From Amycolatopsis azurea DSM 43854 (lineage in GTDB: Bacteria > Actinomycetota > Actinomycetes > Mycobacteriales > Pseudonocardiaceae), in NCBI RefSeq assembly GCF_001995215.1, contig NZ_MUXN01000011.1, positions 303,307-367,306 on the forward strand: a DNA stretch of 64,000 nucleotides, written 5' to 3'. A model generated the notes under the pieces. The model was not told the DNA's origin and did not search any database. It saw only the letters and a program-made list of their open reading frames with translations. A program made the translations under genes and the position numbers. Positions 34,343 through 42,176 of the stretch are shown here, piece after piece. Position 1 is the first letter of the stretch. Each line of letters starts with the position of its first letter.

Positions 34343-36234
34343 AACGCGAGCTCGGGTTTCAGCGCGGAAACCGTCCAGGTGCGCTTCTTCCGTGCCGCCA
34401 GTGTCGAAACCAGGATCCCGCCGACCAGATACGCCACCAGGACTCCGATGTCACCGAGGATCTCCATCGAGGCGCCACTGTAGAGCAGGTGCCGGAACCC
34501 GTCGATGGCGTAACCCATCGGCAGCACGATGTGCAACGGGTACAGCGCGTCCGGGATGGTCTGCCAGGGGAACGTGCCGCCCGCGCTCACCAGCTGGAGC
34601 ACCAGCAGTACCAGGCCGAGGAACTTCCCGACGGCGCCGAAGAACGAGTTGAGCGCGTGCACCACGGCGGTGAACGTGAGCGACACCAGGATCGCGAACC
34701 CGATCGCGCCGAGCGGATGCGCGACGTCGATGCCGACCAGCCAGGTCACCGCGCCGAACAGCACGATCACCTGCGCGATCCCCAGCAGCGCCGAGGAGAG
34801 CCAGCCGCCGAGCGCGACCTTGAACGGCGACGCGCCGGCGGTCAGCGCGCGGGTGGAGAGCGGGCGTAGCAGCAGGAACAGCACGAACGCGCCGATCCAG
34901 GTGGCGAGGGAGATGAAGAACGGGGCGAGGCCCGCGCCGTAGGTCCCGGCCGAGGCGACGCCGGAGGAGTTGACCGCGACCGGGTCGGCGATGGTGTTGG
35001 CGGTCGCCGCGCGGGTGGGGTCGTCGGGGTTCGGGATCTCCTTGAGCCCGGCGGCGAGCCCGTCGCGCAGTCGCACGGCGCCGTCGGCGAGCTGGTTCGT
35101 GCCGGTGACGGCGGACTTCTCGCCGTCGTTCAGCTTCGCGGCGCCGTCCCGGATCTGCGCCGACGCGTCGGCGGCCTGCGCGATCCCGCTGGTGAGCTGC
35201 GGGGTGGCCGAGGCCAGCTGGTGCGCGCCGTCGGACACCTGCCGCGCGCCGGACGCGAGCTGGATCAGCTGGCCGTTCGCGCCCTGGATCTTCGTGTTCG
35301 CCTGGTCGACCGGCGAGCGGAGGGTGTCGAGGCGGCTCAGGATCTCCTGGACCTTCGCCTCGGGGACCTCGGCGGCGCGCAGGTCCTGCGCGAGCTGGGT
35401 GCGGTAACCGTCGAGTTTGGCCTGGATGTCGCCGGACGCCGTCGCCGCGAGCGAGGCCGCGTCGGACACCTTCTGGTTCCCGTCGGCGACCTGACCGGCG
35501 CCGTCGGCGAGTTTCTGGGTCTGGGCGGGAAGCTGGGCGGTACTGGATTTCAGGGTGCCGAGCCCGGTCGCGAGCTGCGAACTGCCGGAGGCGAGCTGAT
35601 TAGCGCCGTCGGCCAGCTGCTGCTGGCCCGTCTTGAGTTTGCCCGCGCCGTCGGCGAGCTGCGAAGCGCCGGTCGAAGCCTCCTGGATCTTGCCGTAGAT
35701 CGTGGAGAAACCGACCAGGAACTTGTCCGCCGCCTCGCTGCCGACCTTCTCCGCGATCGTCTTGCGGACCTGTTCGGCCACCTGTTTCGCGATGGTGCCG
35801 GACAGATAGTTGTTGGCGTCGTTGGTGGTCAGCGTGATCGTCGCCTGCTGGGGCTGGAGGTTGCCCGAGGACAGCAGCGCGGTGGAGAAGTCGCGCGGGA
35901 TGCCGATGGCGAACGAGTAGTTGTCGTCGCGGACGCCCTTGAGGGCCTCGTCCTGCGACACTTCGTGCCACTGGAAGGTGCCGGACTTGACCAGTTCGTC
36001 GGTGACCTCGCGGCCGACGTTGCGTTCCACTCCCGCCGAGTCCTTAGCGCCCGCGTCGGAGGTGAAGACGGCGGCGGGCAGCTTGTCCAGGCGCGAGTAC
36101 GGGTCGTAGTTCGCGTAGAGGTAGAAGGACGCGTAGAGCAGCGGCACCAGGACGAGCGCGACCATGGCGAGCTTGGGCAGGACGCCACTGCTCAGCCGGC
36201 GCAGCTCGTTGGCGGCGATCCGGACGGGGTTCAT
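34339..36234 (-). CDS. YhgE/Pip-type membrane protein (ABC-2-like permease)
   Basis: 631 residues from ATG 36234, which overlaps the upstream gene stop (ATGA). One N-terminal membrane segment (about residues 20-40), a long extracytoplasmic helical region with repeats of the form LADGAxxL/LASGSxQL (roughly residues 190-430), then five or six C-terminal membrane segments. The family includes phage-infection protein and type VII secretion-linked or drug-efflux permeases. Coupled to a nucleotide-binding-like protein and a TetR regulator, which suggests export of a toxic or lipid compound. Confidence 0.88.
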   Translation of the reverse strand: MNPVRIAANELRRLSSGVLPKLAMVALVLVPLLYASFYLYANYDPYSRLDKLPAAVFTSDAGAKDSAGVERNVGREVTDELVKSGTFQWHEVSQDEALKGVRDDNYSFAIGIPRDFSTALLSSGNLQPQQATITLTTNDANNYLSGTIAKQVAEQVRKTIAEKVGSEAADKFLVGFSTIYGKIQEASTGASQLADGAGKLKTGQQQLADGANQLASGSSQLATGLGTLKSSTAQLPAQTQKLADGAGQVADGNQKVSDAASLAATASGDIQAKLDGYRTQLAQDLRAAEVPEAKVQEILSRLDTLRSPVDQANTKIQGANGQLIQLASGARQVSDGAHQLASATPQLTSGIAQAADASAQIRDGAAKLNDGEKSAVTGTNQLADGAVRLRDGLAAGLKEIPNPDDPTRAATANTIADPVAVNSSGVASAGTYGAGLAPFFISLATWIGAFVLFLLLRPLSTRALTAGASPFKVALGGWLSSALLGIAQVIVLFGAVTWLVGIDVAHPLGAIGFAILVSLTFTAVVHALNSFFGAVGKFLGLVLLVLQLVSAGGTFPWQTIPDALYPLHIVLPMGYAIDGFRHLLYSGASMEILGDIGVLVAYLVGGILVSTLAARKKRTWTVSALKPELAL

Positions 36235-36938
36235 TCCTGGTCTCCTGAAGTCTTCTCGGTGTCGTCCGCCACGGTCGCTTCCAGCGTCGTCTCCGCCGGG
36301 GTTTCGACGGGTGCGCAGCGCACGGGATCGGGCTGGTCGAGAGCGCCGCACAGGGCGGGCTTCTCCGGCAGGGCCGAAACCGGGGTGGTGGCGGTCAGGA
36401 CGATGACGGCGAGGCCGCGCTCGGCGTACTCGCGGGCGAGCCGCGCCCAGCTGTCGACGTCGCTGGTGTGCCTGTCCGGGGTGTCGAGCACGAGGACGCC
36501 GACATCCTTGCGGTTCGCGGCGAGCGCGGTCAGCAGCCGGGTGCGCGTCACCGCTTCGAGGTTTTCGAAGCGGGTGGTGGCGAAGGCGGCGGCGTCGTGC
36601 TCGGCCAGCCAGGTCGCGACGGCGGCCTTGTTCGCCGGGCGTTTCGCCAGTTCGAGTTCCTCCCCGACGACGACCTGCAGCGACAACGCGCCGTCCGGTT
36701 CGCTCACGCCGGGGGAGTCGACGACGGCCACGACCTTCCGCGGGTCACCGCCCTCGACGGTCACCGTCCCGGTGGCCGGCTTCAATCTGCCCGCGAGCGC
36801 CAGCCCGAAAGCGGTGACGCCGACCCCTGGCTCGCCGTGCACGATCGCCAGCTCACCACCCGAAACGGTGAGCGAAGTAGGCGACAGCAATGTGCCGTGG
36901 GGTCCGGTCACGGACACCCTGTCGGCTTGAACCCGCAC
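36231..36938 (-). CDS. Degenerate ABC ATPase-like protein, partner of YhgE
   Basis: 235 residues, GTG 36938 with GGGAG upstream. The fold order resembles an ABC ATPase (VQADRVSVTGPHGTLLSPTS, ELAIVHGEPGVGVTAFGLAL, DVGVLVLDTPD, GLAVIVLTAT), but the Walker A reads GEPGVGVT without the Lys, the LSGGQ signature is missing, and Walker B ends DTPD instead of DEP. It probably does not hydrolyse ATP in the standard way. The C-terminal 40 residues are acidic and disordered. Confidence 0.75.
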   Translation of the reverse strand: MRVQADRVSVTGPHGTLLSPTSLTVSGGELAIVHGEPGVGVTAFGLALAGRLKPATGTVTVEGGDPRKVVAVVDSPGVSEPDGALSLQVVVGEELELAKRPANKAAVATWLAEHDAAAFATTRFENLEAVTRTRLLTALAANRKDVGVLVLDTPDRHTSDVDSWARLAREYAERGLAVIVLTATTPVSALPEKPALCGALDQPDPVRCAPVETPAETTLEATVADDTEKTSGDQE

Positions 36939-36966
36939 GAAGAACTCCCAGGTCGGCGACTCGTGG

Positions 36967-36998
36967 AACTTTTAAACTGACTGGTCAGTTCAAAAGTT
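36967..36998. promoter_or_regulatory. TetR operator at the YhgE operon promoter
   Basis: 32-bp palindrome: 15-base arms AACTTTTAAACTGAC (36967-36981) and GTCAGTTCAAAAGTT (36984-36998) around TG, one mismatch. It lies 28 bases upstream of the GTG at 36938. On the minus strand TTGAAC inside it could be a -35. AT-rich relative to the region. Confidence 0.75.
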
Positions 36999-37094
36999 AG
37001 CCCTGACCTGGGAGGCGCACAACCGCGGGGGGCCCACGTCACACACAAGAGTGACGAAACCTCCGCAAACCGGACGGCTGACCGTGCATTTCGG

Positions 37095-38024
37095 CTAACG
37101 CAGGGCGGAAGCCGGATGGACCTCCCAGGACGTCCACAGTGGACGATAACCCTGCCGGTGCCAGAACACCGAGGAGAGCGGGTTGGTCGGGTTGTAGTAG
37201 AGGTACGTGCCGTCCGCGCCGTCGGCGGAGAACTCCCTGTGCACCGCGGACATCAGGCTCCGGCCGAGGCCGGACCCGCGCAGGCCCGGCACGGTGACCA
37301 CGTTGTTGACGTAACCCCAGCGGCCGTGGGGGAGCAGTTCGGCCTCGGCCGACCCCGGCGACGAGGTGATCCAGGCGCCGTGCGCGAACGCGGCGATCGC
37401 GCCGTCCCGTTCGACCAGCCACAGCAGCGGGGCGTCCTTGTCGAGGGCGCGTTCCAGCGCCGGGGCGAGCAGTTCGGCGGCGTTCGGGCGGTGCCGGGTG
37501 GCGACCTGGCCGATGTAGTCGTGGGTCGACACGGCCATCGCGAGCACGCCGTCGAAGTCGTCCTTCCCGGCCCGCCGGACGCCCGCGCCGGCGTCGGCCG
37601 TGTCGTCGGGCCGGCCTCCGGTGCGCACGGCGAGCGCGGACATCGGCACCAGCCCGTGGTCGAGGAAGGCGCGGATCGCCTCGGCGTCCCGGCTCGGCCA
37701 GTTCACCACGCAGGACGAATCCTCGCCGGGTGATTCGGCGTCCATCCACGTCCGCCACGCGCGCAGCAGCACGTCCATGCCCTCGGTGCCGGTGCTCCCG
37801 ACGAACGGGAACAGCTGCCGCACGTCGGCGGCCGACCAGAGCAGCGGCACGTCGTCTGGACCATGCAATTGGCGCTGGACCACGCCGGTGACCTGGACAC
37901 CCGACGCGGTCGCGGCGTCCACCCGCTCGCCGACGACCGGAGGCGGGGCCGCTTCGGGCAGCAGTCTGTCGATCGTCGCGAACCGTGCGCGGTGCGCGTC
38001 GAACAACGTCTTCTCGATTTCCAT
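37095..38024 (-). CDS. GNAT-family N-acetyltransferase
   Basis: 309 residues, ATG 38024 with GGGGA upstream. Acetyl-CoA site motif VPGLRGSGLGRSLM in the C-terminal third, preceded by WGYVNNVVTV, and ending YYNPTNPLSSVFWHRQGYRP, the usual beta6-beta7 of GNAT. The N-terminal half is a distinct degenerate GNAT-like part. It is 32 bases downstream of a paralogue with the same C-terminal sequence. Acceptor unknown. Confidence 0.88.
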   Translation of the reverse strand: MEIEKTLFDAHRARFATIDRLLPEAAPPPVVGERVDAATASGVQVTGVVQRQLHGPDDVPLLWSAADVRQLFPFVGSTGTEGMDVLLRAWRTWMDAESPGEDSSCVVNWPSRDAEAIRAFLDHGLVPMSALAVRTGGRPDDTADAGAGVRRAGKDDFDGVLAMAVSTHDYIGQVATRHRPNAAELLAPALERALDKDAPLLWLVERDGAIAAFAHGAWITSSPGSAEAELLPHGRWGYVNNVVTVPGLRGSGLGRSLMSAVHREFSADGADGTYLYYNPTNPLSSVFWHRQGYRPLWTSWEVHPASALR

Positions 38025-38056
38025 TCAGTCCCCAGGTTCGGCCGCGCCCGTCACCG

Positions 38057-38959
38057 CTACCGCAGGGCCGCGGCGGGGCTGGCCGCCCACGTCGTCCACA
38101 GAGGACGATAACCCTGCCGGTGCCAGAAGACCGGGGAAAGCGGATTGGCCGGATTGTACGAGACGAAGGTACCGCGCAACGACGGCGAGAACAGCTCATC
38201 GTGCGCGGCGGCGGTCAGCGCGCGCCCGATCCCGCGCCCCCGGGCGGCCGCGGTGACGGCGAGCGTGCCGAGGTAGCCCCACTCGCCTGGCGGCAGCCGT
38301 CCGGCGAGCGCGTCTCCGGGGACCGGCGACCGTTTTCCGCTGGTCACCATCCCCACCGTGACGCCTTCCTCTTCGGCGAGCCAGATCCGGCCGCCGAACT
38401 GCGAGCCGCGCCGGATCTCTTCCGCGAGCAGGGCCTCGGCCCCGGGCCGGACGACACCGTGACCGACGAACGAGGTGTACCGAAGTTCCTCGAAACGAAG
38501 GGCGACGATCTCCTCCAGATCACCGCCGGAGGACTTCCGGACGGTCACGCCGGGCACGGAATACGCCTCACCCTTGGCGGGCGCGCGGACGGCCAGCGCC
38601 AGTTGCGGCGCGAGCCCGTGGTCGAGCAGGGTCCGCGCCACCTCGACGTCGCGGCTGGGCCAGGTGACCGAGCACGACGAATCGGGTTCGGCGTCGGCGA
38701 GCGCGACCCGCTCACGCCAGGCGGACAGCAGCGCGCTCATCCCCGCGCGGGCGTCGCGGGGGAGGACCGCGGACAGGATCTGCAGCTGCGCCGGGCTCCA
38801 CAGCCGCTGCCAGGAACCCGCCGCGAACCGGACGTGCGCGATCGTCCCGGTGGCACCGCCCGCCTCGACGAGCTCGCCGCGCGGGAGCGGGGGTGGTGGC
38901 GGAAGCAGCGGGTCGAGCGCGGCGAACCGCGCCTTCTGCCACTCCGCCGCCGAGGTCAT
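38057..38959 (-). CDS. GNAT-family N-acetyltransferase, paralogue
   Basis: 300 residues from ATG 38959, overlapping the methyltransferase stop (ATGA). Acetyl-CoA motif VTAAARGRGIGRALT, then YNPANPLSPVFWHRQGYRPL as in the gene downstream. The two share layout over their full length (both have SSCxVxWPSRD in the first half), so they arose by tandem duplication. Acceptor unknown. Confidence 0.87.
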   Translation of the reverse strand: MTSAAEWQKARFAALDPLLPPPPPLPRGELVEAGGATGTIAHVRFAAGSWQRLWSPAQLQILSAVLPRDARAGMSALLSAWRERVALADAEPDSSCSVTWPSRDVEVARTLLDHGLAPQLALAVRAPAKGEAYSVPGVTVRKSSGGDLEEIVALRFEELRYTSFVGHGVVRPGAEALLAEEIRRGSQFGGRIWLAEEEGVTVGMVTSGKRSPVPGDALAGRLPPGEWGYLGTLAVTAAARGRGIGRALTAAAHDELFSPSLRGTFVSYNPANPLSPVFWHRQGYRPLWTTWAASPAAALR

Positions 38960-39807
38960 CCCCGTTGGGTGCAGAAGATCGCGGTGCCAGGGAAGAGCTT
39001 GCCGCGCAAGGGACTCCACTGTCCCCAGGTGCGGGAGTGACCCTCCGGCCAGGCCGGCTCGATGAGGTCCGTCAGCGCGAAACCGGCGTCGGCGAGCGCG
39101 CGGACGTAGTCGCCGATGGTGCGGTGGTACTCGACGTAGGTCGCGACACCCTCTTCGTCGACCTCGACGTACGGCGTCCGGTCGAAATACGGCTGGGTGA
39201 CGGTGAGGCCCTGCGGCCCGGGGTCGTCGGGGAAGATCCAGCGCATCGGATGGGTCACCGAGAACACCCAGCGGGCGCCCGGCCGGAGCACCCGGTGCAC
39301 CTCGGCGAACACGACGTCCACCGAAGCCACGAACGGGACCGCGCCGAAGGCCGAGCACGCCGCGTCGAAGCTCGCGTCGGCGAACGGCAGCGACTCCGCC
39401 GTCGCCTGCACGAGCGGGACGGGGGTGCCGGTGCGCTCGTTGCCTTCCCGCGCGTGCCGCAGCATGCCCGCCGACAGATCGGTCGCCACCGCCTCGGCGC
39501 CCTGCGCGGCGAGCCAGCGCGAACAGGCCGCCTGCCCGCAGCCGACTTCGAGGATCCGCCTGCCGCCGACTTCACCCAGAAGCGCGACATCGGCCTCGCG
39601 GACGCCCTCCGGGCACCAGACGAAGTCCGCGTCGCCGAGGAAGCCGCCGTGGGTCGCCTGGTAGTCGTCGGCGTCGGCGTCCCACCACGCCAGGTTCGCG
39701 GCCGTCGCCTCCGGCGCCGAGACCGCCCGATAGGCGACCCCCGCGGTGCCGAGCTGCTCCTCGGCCTGTGCGTGCCGTTCGGGCTCCGTGACGGACTGCT
39801 GACTCAA
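38956..39807 (-). CDS. SAM-dependent methyltransferase, class I
   Basis: 283 residues from TTG 39807 (AAAGGA upstream). SAM motif I ILEVGCGQAACSRWLAA, motif II AVATDLSAGMLRHAREG, LPFADASFDAACSAFGAVPF, and motif post-III VHRVLRPGARWVFSVTHPM, a Methyltransf_11 pattern. N-terminal region has NLAWWDADADDYQATHGGF. Substrate unknown. First gene of an operon with the two acetyltransferases, divergent from rpsA. Confidence 0.88.
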   Translation of the reverse strand: MSQQSVTEPERHAQAEEQLGTAGVAYRAVSAPEATAANLAWWDADADDYQATHGGFLGDADFVWCPEGVREADVALLGEVGGRRILEVGCGQAACSRWLAAQGAEAVATDLSAGMLRHAREGNERTGTPVPLVQATAESLPFADASFDAACSAFGAVPFVASVDVVFAEVHRVLRPGARWVFSVTHPMRWIFPDDPGPQGLTVTQPYFDRTPYVEVDEEGVATYVEYHRTIGDYVRALADAGFALTDLIEPAWPEGHSRTWGQWSPLRGKLFPGTAIFCTQRG

Positions 39808-40111
39808 ACCGGTATCCTTTCCCCAGGTCAGGGCTGTGGAGGAGAGTTTATCCGCCCGGCGTGATCGCGGTAGGCACCCTGATTGTGCCGTGTACAGGGG
39901 GCCGCGTAGGATATCTGTTAGCGCAGTGGGTTCGCGCTACTCTTTCCCCCGGTTCGCTCAGCGTCCGGGTCAGGGGGTCGCGCACCGTATGCGGTGATGC
40001 TCGCGGTCGTTCCCTGTGGACGTTTGCAAATGTGGTCGCCTCATGCCGGAAGAGCCCATGGTGCCCTAACTGCAAACCCACTACTTCCCATCCACCGGAG
40101 CAACCCGCCTA
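39808..40111. other. 304-base region between methyltransferase and rpsA
   Basis: Holds the rpsA promoter and a long 5' leader. TTGTGC (39883-39888) and TAGGAT (39907-39912) at 18-base spacing are a reasonable promoter; CCGGAG at 40095-40100 is the rpsA ribosome site. I see no gene; a small open frame through it has poor composition. Confidence 0.6.
39883..39912 (+). promoter_or_regulatory. Probable rpsA promoter
   Basis: -35 TTGTGC and -10 TAGGAT, 18 bases apart, about 200 bases before the rpsA start. The long leader could carry S1 autoregulation, not shown. Confidence 0.45.
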
Positions 40112-41611
40112 ATGACGACCGACACCGCCACCGCCCCGACCGCCCCCGCCGGGCCCCAGCAAGTCGCTATCAACGACATCGGGTCGGAGGAAGACTTCCT
40201 CGCTGCGATCGACAAGACGATCAAGTACTTCAACGATGGAGACATCGTCGAAGGAACGATCGTCAAGGTCGATCGCGATGAGGTCTTGCTCGACATCGGC
40301 TACAAGACCGAGGGTGTCATCCCCTCGCGTGAGCTCTCCATCAAGCACGATGTCGACCCGGCTGAGGTTGTCACCGTCGGCGATGAGGTCGAAGCCCTGG
40401 TCCTCCAGAAGGAGGACAAGGAAGGCCGTCTGATCCTGTCCAAGAAGCGTGCGCAGTACGAGCGCGCCTGGGGCACGATCGAGGAGCTCAAGGAGAAGGA
40501 CGAGCCCGTCAAGGGCACCGTCATCGAGGTCGTCAAGGGCGGCCTCATCCTGGACATCGGCCTGCGCGGCTTCCTGCCCGCGTCGCTGGTCGAGATGCGC
40601 CGCGTGCGCGACCTGCAGCCGTACGTCGGCCGCGAGCTCGAAGCGAAGATCATCGAGCTGGACAAGAACCGCAACAACGTGGTCCTGTCCCGCCGCGCCT
40701 ACCTGGAGCAGACCCAGTCCGAGGTGCGCAGCGAGTTCCTCAACGCGCTCGCCAAGGGCCAGGTCCGCAAGGGCGTCGTGTCGTCCATCGTCAACTTCGG
40801 TGCCTTCGTGGACCTGGGTGGCGTCGACGGCCTGGTGCACGTCTCCGAGCTGTCCTGGAAGCACATCGACCACCCGTCCGAGGTCGTCGAGGTCGGCCAG
40901 GAGGTCACGGTCGAGGTTCTGGACGTCGACATGGACCGCGAGCGCGTCTCGCTGTCGCTGAAGGCGACCCAGGAAGACCCGTGGCGTCAGTTCGCCCGCA
41001 CCCACGCGATCGGCCAGATCGTGCCGGGTAAGGTCACCAAGCTCGTCCCGTTCGGTGCGTTCGTGCGCGTCGAGGAGGGCATCGAGGGCCTGGTGCACAT
41101 CTCCGAGCTGGCCGAGCGCCACGTGGAGATCCCGGAGCAGGTCGTCCAGGTCAACGGCGACGTGATGGTCAAGGTCATCGACATCGACCTCGAGCGTCGT
41201 CGCATCTCGCTGTCGCTGAAGCAGGCGAACGAGGGCGTCACGCCGGAGACCGAGTTCGACCCCACTCAGTACGGCATGGCCGCCGAGTACGACGCCGAGG
41301 GCAACTACATCTACCCCGAAGGCTTCGACCCGGACACCCAGGAGTGGCAGGAAGGCTTCGACAAGCAGCGTGAGGAGTGGGAGCGTCAGTACGCCGAGGC
41401 TCACACCCGCTACGAGGCTCACATGAAGCAGGTCGTCAAGGCCGCCGAGGCCGACGCGGAAGCCGCGGCCGACGCCGCGACCGGTGTCACCTCCGGCGAC
41501 TCGGGCGAGCAGAGCTACACCTCCGCTCCGGCCGAGGCCAAGAGCGGTGGCACGCTCGCCAGCGACGAGCAGCTCGCGGCTCTCCGCGAGAAGCTGTCGG
41601 GCGGCGCGTGA
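40112..41611 (+). CDS. rpsA: 30S ribosomal protein S1
   Basis: 499 residues, ATG 40112. Four S1 RNA-binding repeats: DGDIVEGTIVKVDRDEVLLD (about residues 38-107), EPVKGTVIEVVKGGLILDIG, GQVRKGVVSSIVNFGAFVDL and GQIVPGKVTKLVPFGAFVRV, then an acidic, Ala-rich tail. The four-repeat form is the actinobacterial one. Binds mRNA on the ribosome. Base composition is less GC-extreme at the start of the gene (atcgatg-type codons), as in other highly expressed genes. Confidence 0.97.
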   Translation: MTTDTATAPTAPAGPQQVAINDIGSEEDFLAAIDKTIKYFNDGDIVEGTIVKVDRDEVLLDIGYKTEGVIPSRELSIKHDVDPAEVVTVGDEVEALVLQKEDKEGRLILSKKRAQYERAWGTIEELKEKDEPVKGTVIEVVKGGLILDIGLRGFLPASLVEMRRVRDLQPYVGRELEAKIIELDKNRNNVVLSRRAYLEQTQSEVRSEFLNALAKGQVRKGVVSSIVNFGAFVDLGGVDGLVHVSELSWKHIDHPSEVVEVGQEVTVEVLDVDMDRERVSLSLKATQEDPWRQFARTHAIGQIVPGKVTKLVPFGAFVRVEEGIEGLVHISELAERHVEIPEQVVQVNGDVMVKVIDIDLERRRISLSLKQANEGVTPETEFDPTQYGMAAEYDAEGNYIYPEGFDPDTQEWQEGFDKQREEWERQYAEAHTRYEAHMKQVVKAAEADAEAAADAATGVTSGDSGEQSYTSAPAEAKSGGTLASDEQLAALREKLSGGA

Positions 41612-41640
41612 TCCAGGCGCTCAGCCAGTAGCTGACAGAC

Positions 41641-41673
41641 AGCGGCCCCGGTCCACTTCGGACCGGGGCCGCT
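41641..41673 (+). terminator. rpsA terminator
   Basis: Perfect 14-bp stem AGCGGCCCCGGTCC / GGACCGGGGCCGCT with loop ACTTC, followed by GTCTTTG, 30 bases after the rpsA stop. Confidence 0.85.
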
Positions 41674-41681
41674 GTCTTTGC

Positions 41682-41735
41682 GCATCCAGAGGACTAAACG
41701 CATGCAAGAAACCCCGCATTCAGAGGACTAAACGC
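41682..41735. repeat. Direct repeat pair, family C
   Basis: Two 20-base copies, GCATCCAGAGGACTAAACGC (41682-41701) and 41716-41735, differ at one base. The core AGAGGAC-AAACGC also forms the arms of the hairpin at 52703-52764. Confidence 0.75.
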
Positions 41736-41754
41736 GGGGGTGTGGGGGAGAACG

Positions 41755-41979
41755 TCAGGAGGTGGCGGGCCGGACGGCCGGCACCCAGATGCGTTCGAGG
41801 GCGGCCGCGCGGGCCTTGCGGCGGAGCCCGGCGAAGCTGTGCTTGGCGGGGACCAGGAGCGCGCTCAGCCACGTACGCCGATATTCGGCGAGGGCTTCGG
41901 CCACGGGACGATGGAGGACACAGTGCATCAGGCCCGGCGTTCCGAGCCGGTGCCTTCCGACGTGCTTGCCGTCTGCCAT
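41755..41979 (-). CDS. Small basic hypothetical protein
   Basis: 74 residues, ATG 41979 with GGAGG and good spacing (CACGGAGGAAAG before ATG), which argues for a real gene. Sequence MADGKHVGRHRLGTPGLMHC continues with a helix EALAEYRRTWLSALLVP and many Arg. No known family, membrane segment or signal. Lies between the rpsA terminator repeats and coaE. Confidence 0.6.
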   Translation of the reverse strand: MADGKHVGRHRLGTPGLMHCVLHRPVAEALAEYRRTWLSALLVPAKHSFAGLRRKARAAALERIWVPAVRPATS

Positions 41980-42163
41980 CTTTCCTCCGTGTGGGCTACC
42001 TTCGCCGCGCACGGTACGCAATCAAGCTCCCGAAGACGCGTAACCGCCCGGCGTGTCACTCGAAATGGTTGAGTCGCGCGTCACGATGATCTTGCCTTTT
42101 GTATCCTTCTGTGCCCGATGTGCCTATCCGGTGACCCTGCGCGGTCACCCTGGATTGCGCCAC

Positions 42164-42169
42164 TAGGCT
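42164..42169 (+). promoter_or_regulatory. -10 box of probable leaderless coaE mRNA
   Basis: TAGGCT, 7 bases, then ATG at 42177; no Shine-Dalgarno. Confidence 0.55.
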
Positions 42170-42176
42170 GATCGAC

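Noticed and set aside
36231..36938. Ordinary active ABC ATPase for the YhgE permease
   Set aside because: The Walker A Lys and the signature motif are not present, so I list it as degenerate.
39861..40112. 83-residue frame before rpsA
   Set aside because: Ends overlapping the rpsA ATG, but composition is odd (many Ser/Cys/Arg/Trp) and no ribosome site; interpreted as leader.
41682..41735. CRISPR-like direct repeats
   Set aside because: Only two copies with a 14-base spacer and no Cas genes; the core matches a palindrome family elsewhere.
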